Part shown: positions 27,401 through 32,500 of the stretch, piece after piece
How positions within the stretch are numbered: the stretch's first letter is position 1
Layout of the letters: each line of letters starts with the position of its first letter
NCBI GenBank assembly: GCA_946902875.1
Contig: OX336343.1
Span: 16,229,596 to 16,293,595, forward strand
Source of the DNA: Nematopogon swammerdamellus
Taxonomy: Eukaryota > Arthropoda > Insecta > Lepidoptera > Adelidae
Direction: 5' to 3'
DNA length: 64,000 nucleotides
Program-made: the position numbers and the translations under genes
Notes under the pieces: generated by a model
Databases searched by the model: none
What the model was told of the DNA's origin: nothing
Seen by the model: the letters and a program-made list of their open reading frames with translations, nothing else

Positions 27401-29517
27401 ATGGGTAGATCAGTTATTTCTTCCTCTGAAACGACCAATATCTATGAAATGCATATGTAAATTATATATTTATCTAATCCTACAAATGTAATAGTCTGAA
27501 TTAACTAAACATTTGAATTTCATGGATAAGATATTTTGCAGCGCCTTCCAATTGTTTTCAGAAAATGCACCAAGGTAAAGTATTGCGCAGAATGTTGCCC
27601 CGCGGCTGTATATCCAAGGTACCGGATTAATCTTCATTATAATTGCTATTGTGACCTCAGTTGCGACAGTGCAAGCATTCTGCCAATCTTAACCTCGATG
27701 TTACGCCTTGCTATTTAATTTTATCTTAAAATTAAAAAAATACTTTGTCCTACAAAAAGTTTCTCAAAAGCACTGTTGGTAGTGTGCATCAGAAAGGAAG
27801 TGATTGTATGTCGAAACTAAACTTCATTAGAGACTTTCAACTTGAACAACTAACTTTACAAATTAATTTGTGAAAGAGTTATACCCAAACATTAACTTGA
27901 GTAAAAAGGTATACCTCAAAATTAATTCAATTCCAAATATAGAATCATTTTCTTTTACATATCTGTATATAGTAGTTTTTGAGATATGTACAAAGTATTG
28001 AAAATTTTATATTCTGTTTCTATAAACTTTTTGATCACGCTTTAAACCTGCATTAGGAGATATCATTTGGCTGTGAGCATTTTAGTTCAATTAATTTCCA
28101 ATATCGCTATAATATTGTGGCATGCTGTTTAGCTAAATAAATGCATATTATTCACTAATACATATTTCTCAAGCCCACAGGCATCAGTCTGATCACTTAT
28201 TGATTGTTTTCTCACAACTCACGACGTCGCTGTTGGAAACTAAGATGACAAACACGCATAACTTATATACACCCGCTGTCTAACGCTTACTTGTGCAAAT
28301 ATAAAATATTTCTGCACAAATTTCGTAGCCCCCGCTACAAAGATTACTTCAATACATACTAGAGGAACATGTGTTTGGACATTATAATTCAGTATTGTCA
28401 AGCTTAGTGACACGGATGTGGCATTTTGTTTTATCTTGTTGCAATGTGTCTAAAGGAAATTTACACCTGGAGATAATGTCTTGTAGGTATGCAAATAAGG
28501 TACTTGGTAAGAGATTGACCGTGAAAATTAATGTAGTTTTACTCTGATATGACGTCACAACTTAATCACTTCTTAGCCACGTGTGCAAGGTCTTTTAAAG
28601 AGTTATCACGAGTCGGCTGACACAGAGGATGGATCAGTACCTGCTTTGTGAGCAAGCTGCATTTGGGAAAGGGACCATGGACCACATATTTACTGTGATC
28701 GCTCTTCCTAGCCTTCATCGAGAAGGTGTTCAGCTCAAAAACTTGACTTGAAAAATGGGCCGTCGAAAACTCCCTCCTGAGGCGCAGAATCGACCACCGC
28801 TACATCGAGGTACTCCGAAAACTGTATCGGTCCGCGACGATGACTATGGATGGCTCCACGAAAACACCCGAACCATATATATCTCATAAAAAAGAGCTTC
28901 CTCGTGTTGTCGCCACTTATAATGCTTAAAATTTACAAGACTTACGTTCGACGGCTTTTGGAATACGGATTCCAGATATGGCAACCATACTTTGTTAAAG
29001 ACATCCACCAATTGGAACAATTTCAAAGAAGATTCACCAAAATTCCCTACGAGCTAAAAAGCTTGAGCTACGAAGAAAGATTAAAAATACTTGAACTGAC
29101 CACATTGGAAGAACGCCGCGACAGAGGAGACCTCATTGAAGTCTACAAAATACTCACCTCAAAGTATGATTGCCCAGACTTAATTGAAATGTTTGACCTG
29201 AACCAGAACTATCACCTTCGTGGTCACAGCAAAAAACTTAACCAGACAGCTTCTAACACAAACATCCGAAAGCACTTCATAACAAATCGAGTGGTGAACG
29301 CCTGGAATAAACTCCCACAGGATGTGATTGACTCCCCAAACACAAACACCTTCAAAAACCGATTAGATAAATACATAAAAAGTACATCAACAAACAAATA
29401 GCTACAGTGCCCAAGTACGAAAACTAAAAAAAAAAAAAAAAAAAAAAATTAAACAATCATTCATTATCAAAAAAAAAGACTGATATGAACACATCAGCTA
29501 GAGCTGCTTGTTCATTA

Positions 29518-29548
<31 letters not shown>

Positions 29549-32500
29549 CTCCTTGGTGAAGGCGCAAGGCAGGGGGTGTGATTTTATCCATACGCCTACG
29601 CATTAGAAGATGTGTTCAAGACACTTGAGTAGGACAACATGGGTATCAACCTGAATTGAGATTTTCTTAGTCATCTTCGCTTCGCCGATTACAATGTTCT
29701 CATGTCAAATTCCCTAGTTCAGCTTTAGACCATACTAGACGACCTTTATAAAGCGTCGGTGAAGGTGGGTCTGAAGATGAACCGGGACAAAACCAAGTGA
29801 ATGGCGACCGAGATTATGACGGGAGGACAAACCGTTATTGACGGAGAAGTGATCGAACAGGTTGAAGAGTCAACCTCGGTGAAATTCTACGGCTTGGTAT
29901 AGAAGGTCTGTTTAAGGAGGTTGAGAGACAAATTGAACTGGGTTGGACTTGACGTTAAAATTTACCCTGAGGCCTGACCTTCCGCAAAATGTTATGACCA
30001 GTGCGTCCTTCCGGTTATGACGTACATTTAAATAAATAAATAAATGACGTACGGGTGTGAAACATGGACTCTTGATGGTCGCTGTTGTCCAAGGGTTAAA
30101 AGTTGCCCAACGAGCAATAGAGCGAGGCATACTGGGTATATCACTACGTGAGCATAACGAGGCAATCCGCCGACGCACCAAAGTAGTCGAAATTGGATAC
30201 CGGGTGGCTAAACTCACGTGGCAGTGGACTGGGCACGCCGGAGAGACGAAGACCGTTGTAGTAACCGGAAACCTACACTGGTGGCCGTGAACAGGAAAAC
30301 GGAGTGTGGGAAGAACACCCGCCAGGTGGGGCGACGATATCAAGTATATTGGTGGAAAGCAGTGGAAGGTGTGGATCTAAGCTTACGATGGCTTCACCGA
30401 ACATATCCGGGCCCATCGGCAGTAGAGGAGGGTATTAATCGAGGCCGGGACTAGCGAGTGGCCACTCTAAATTTCCCGCGCATGCTTCACGTTTCGGCTC
30501 GCTTCAAGCCCTCGTCAGCTAGTCTGCGTTGACTAGGACGCGCGGAAACCACCAGTCCCGCTCTCGACCTCCCTCTCTCTACCTATCCATATTCTGTAGG
30601 ATGCTTCCAGTGACGTTTTCGAAGCTCTCTCCATATATGAGCTTAGCGTCGATCTTGGGAGCCCTAGATTCTTGAAGAGACTGTAGAGCGACTGTACCGC
30701 TGAAGGCCGGGACGACTGGAGGAAAAATGGAGAGGCGTATGTCCAGCAGCAGCATTTTGGGCGAAATTATCTTTAACCTCGGTTGTACGACTGATAACAA
30801 AAGTAACAAACATCTATAATAAAATCTAAGATAAGGAGCTGCCGAAACAATAGCTGTATAGTAATGCGTTGTTTTACAAAGAAGTAGACAGGAAGGAGTA
30901 AATAATACACGTCATTGAACGTAAAAACGTTTTAGAAAAATAAGAGAGGATTCAAGGAATTTCCTTATCATATAAAGTAGTAATGCTCTTTGGTTACGTA
31001 TTAGCAGTTTAGCACTGGAAATGTTGGCTTGTGAATCCCATTCATAAAGACAAGTAGATAAGAATAAAGGTAATGTTGTAAAACTGAATCGCTCCTCTAA
31101 CCCTAACTAGTATTTTAGTAGGCCAAAATGGCGACTAAATTCTTAAATTCTTTTAATTTCAATTCATTATTTTATCCTTGTTTTATTTATTTTATGTTTT
31201 AATTTTATACTTATGTTCGGTATTTAATTGTATTTGATTTTTTTTTTGTGTTGCATTGAAATATTGAACTTGTGAAATTAATAGTGCGTAAATAACGCCT
31301 GTGACGAACGGCGAAAATATAGAACGGTCTTCCGGTGAGTGCGTTCCCCACCACCTATAACCTGGGAATCTTCAAAAGGCGTGTTAATAAATTAGACGAC
31401 AACCTTTTTGTCCGCCTCATAGCCGGCATGGCGCCTCTCTGAGCGTGGTTTCGCGAGGAATGGTGTTATTGGCTGTGTCTGATCTTCTGTTGAAGTATTG
31501 GGCACAGACAACCGCGCCGGCTGTCTATAAAAAAAAAACTATTATTATTATTATTTTATGTATAAATTTACATATTTACATATCAAATAGAAAATACCTA
31601 AATTTCCATAAAAAAACCTAAATCTACGATTACAATCTAAAACAAAAAGTCCTGCCAATAAATAATAAACATAAAATAATAATAAAATAAATAAATACAT
31701 ATTTACATGAATTTTGCAATGTATACAGAGTAAAAAAAACAATAGGTAGGTATAATGCGCGGGGCGGATCACGGCGTGTCGCCGCCGCAGCGGTTCGTCG
31801 GTGTTCTCCCTCGCACCCGCACCGTACTTGTATAGTGTATTCGCGTGGCGGGTCGCCCGCTGCGGCGACGACACGCCGAGATCCGTCGAAAAAAAAAAAA
31901 AAAAACCTAAAATAAATATGGCAATTAACGGATTTTCCACCACCGACGGCGGTGTGACACAACCATTATCGAGAACTGGTAGTTTATTTTACTTATAGTA
32001 GGATGAACCTAGTAGTATGTACCTAGTATATGTAGTAGGTTGAACCTTGGTGCAAGTTGCTGGTGGACAATCCTGCCTAGGCTCTGTCTAAGTATCTACT
32101 TCCTTAAAATGTGATTATGATTTATTAGTATGAGATTGAACGATTCTCATATCCGATGTATGATCTCTAAAATGAGATTGTCCTAAAGAAAAGTCATTAA
32201 ATACGTAAAACATGAAACAGTAAGAGATAGACGTACCTCCTTGGATGACACCCTAGATTAGAATAATTCTAATGTATCTATGCGCTATGGCGATGTAGCC
32301 GACCGTATCAGGTTACATACAATTCTTAAAATGTTCTACTATTCTCAGTTTAGAAGTTAAGGCTCTTTGGGAGACATGCACCGTAGTTTCGCCATAAGTG
32401 TACTGCCATGTTTGTGCCATTTTTGGTAGGAAAAAAAAATTATATGATGGATGCACAGAGTAAATGTATAAGTCAATGATATACATATATGATGGATGAC

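Noticed and set aside
28583..30746. Host gene with a reverse-transcriptase-like exon
   Set aside because: The frames are broken, FADD is altered to FADY and two other LINEs interrupt it: a dead retroelement.
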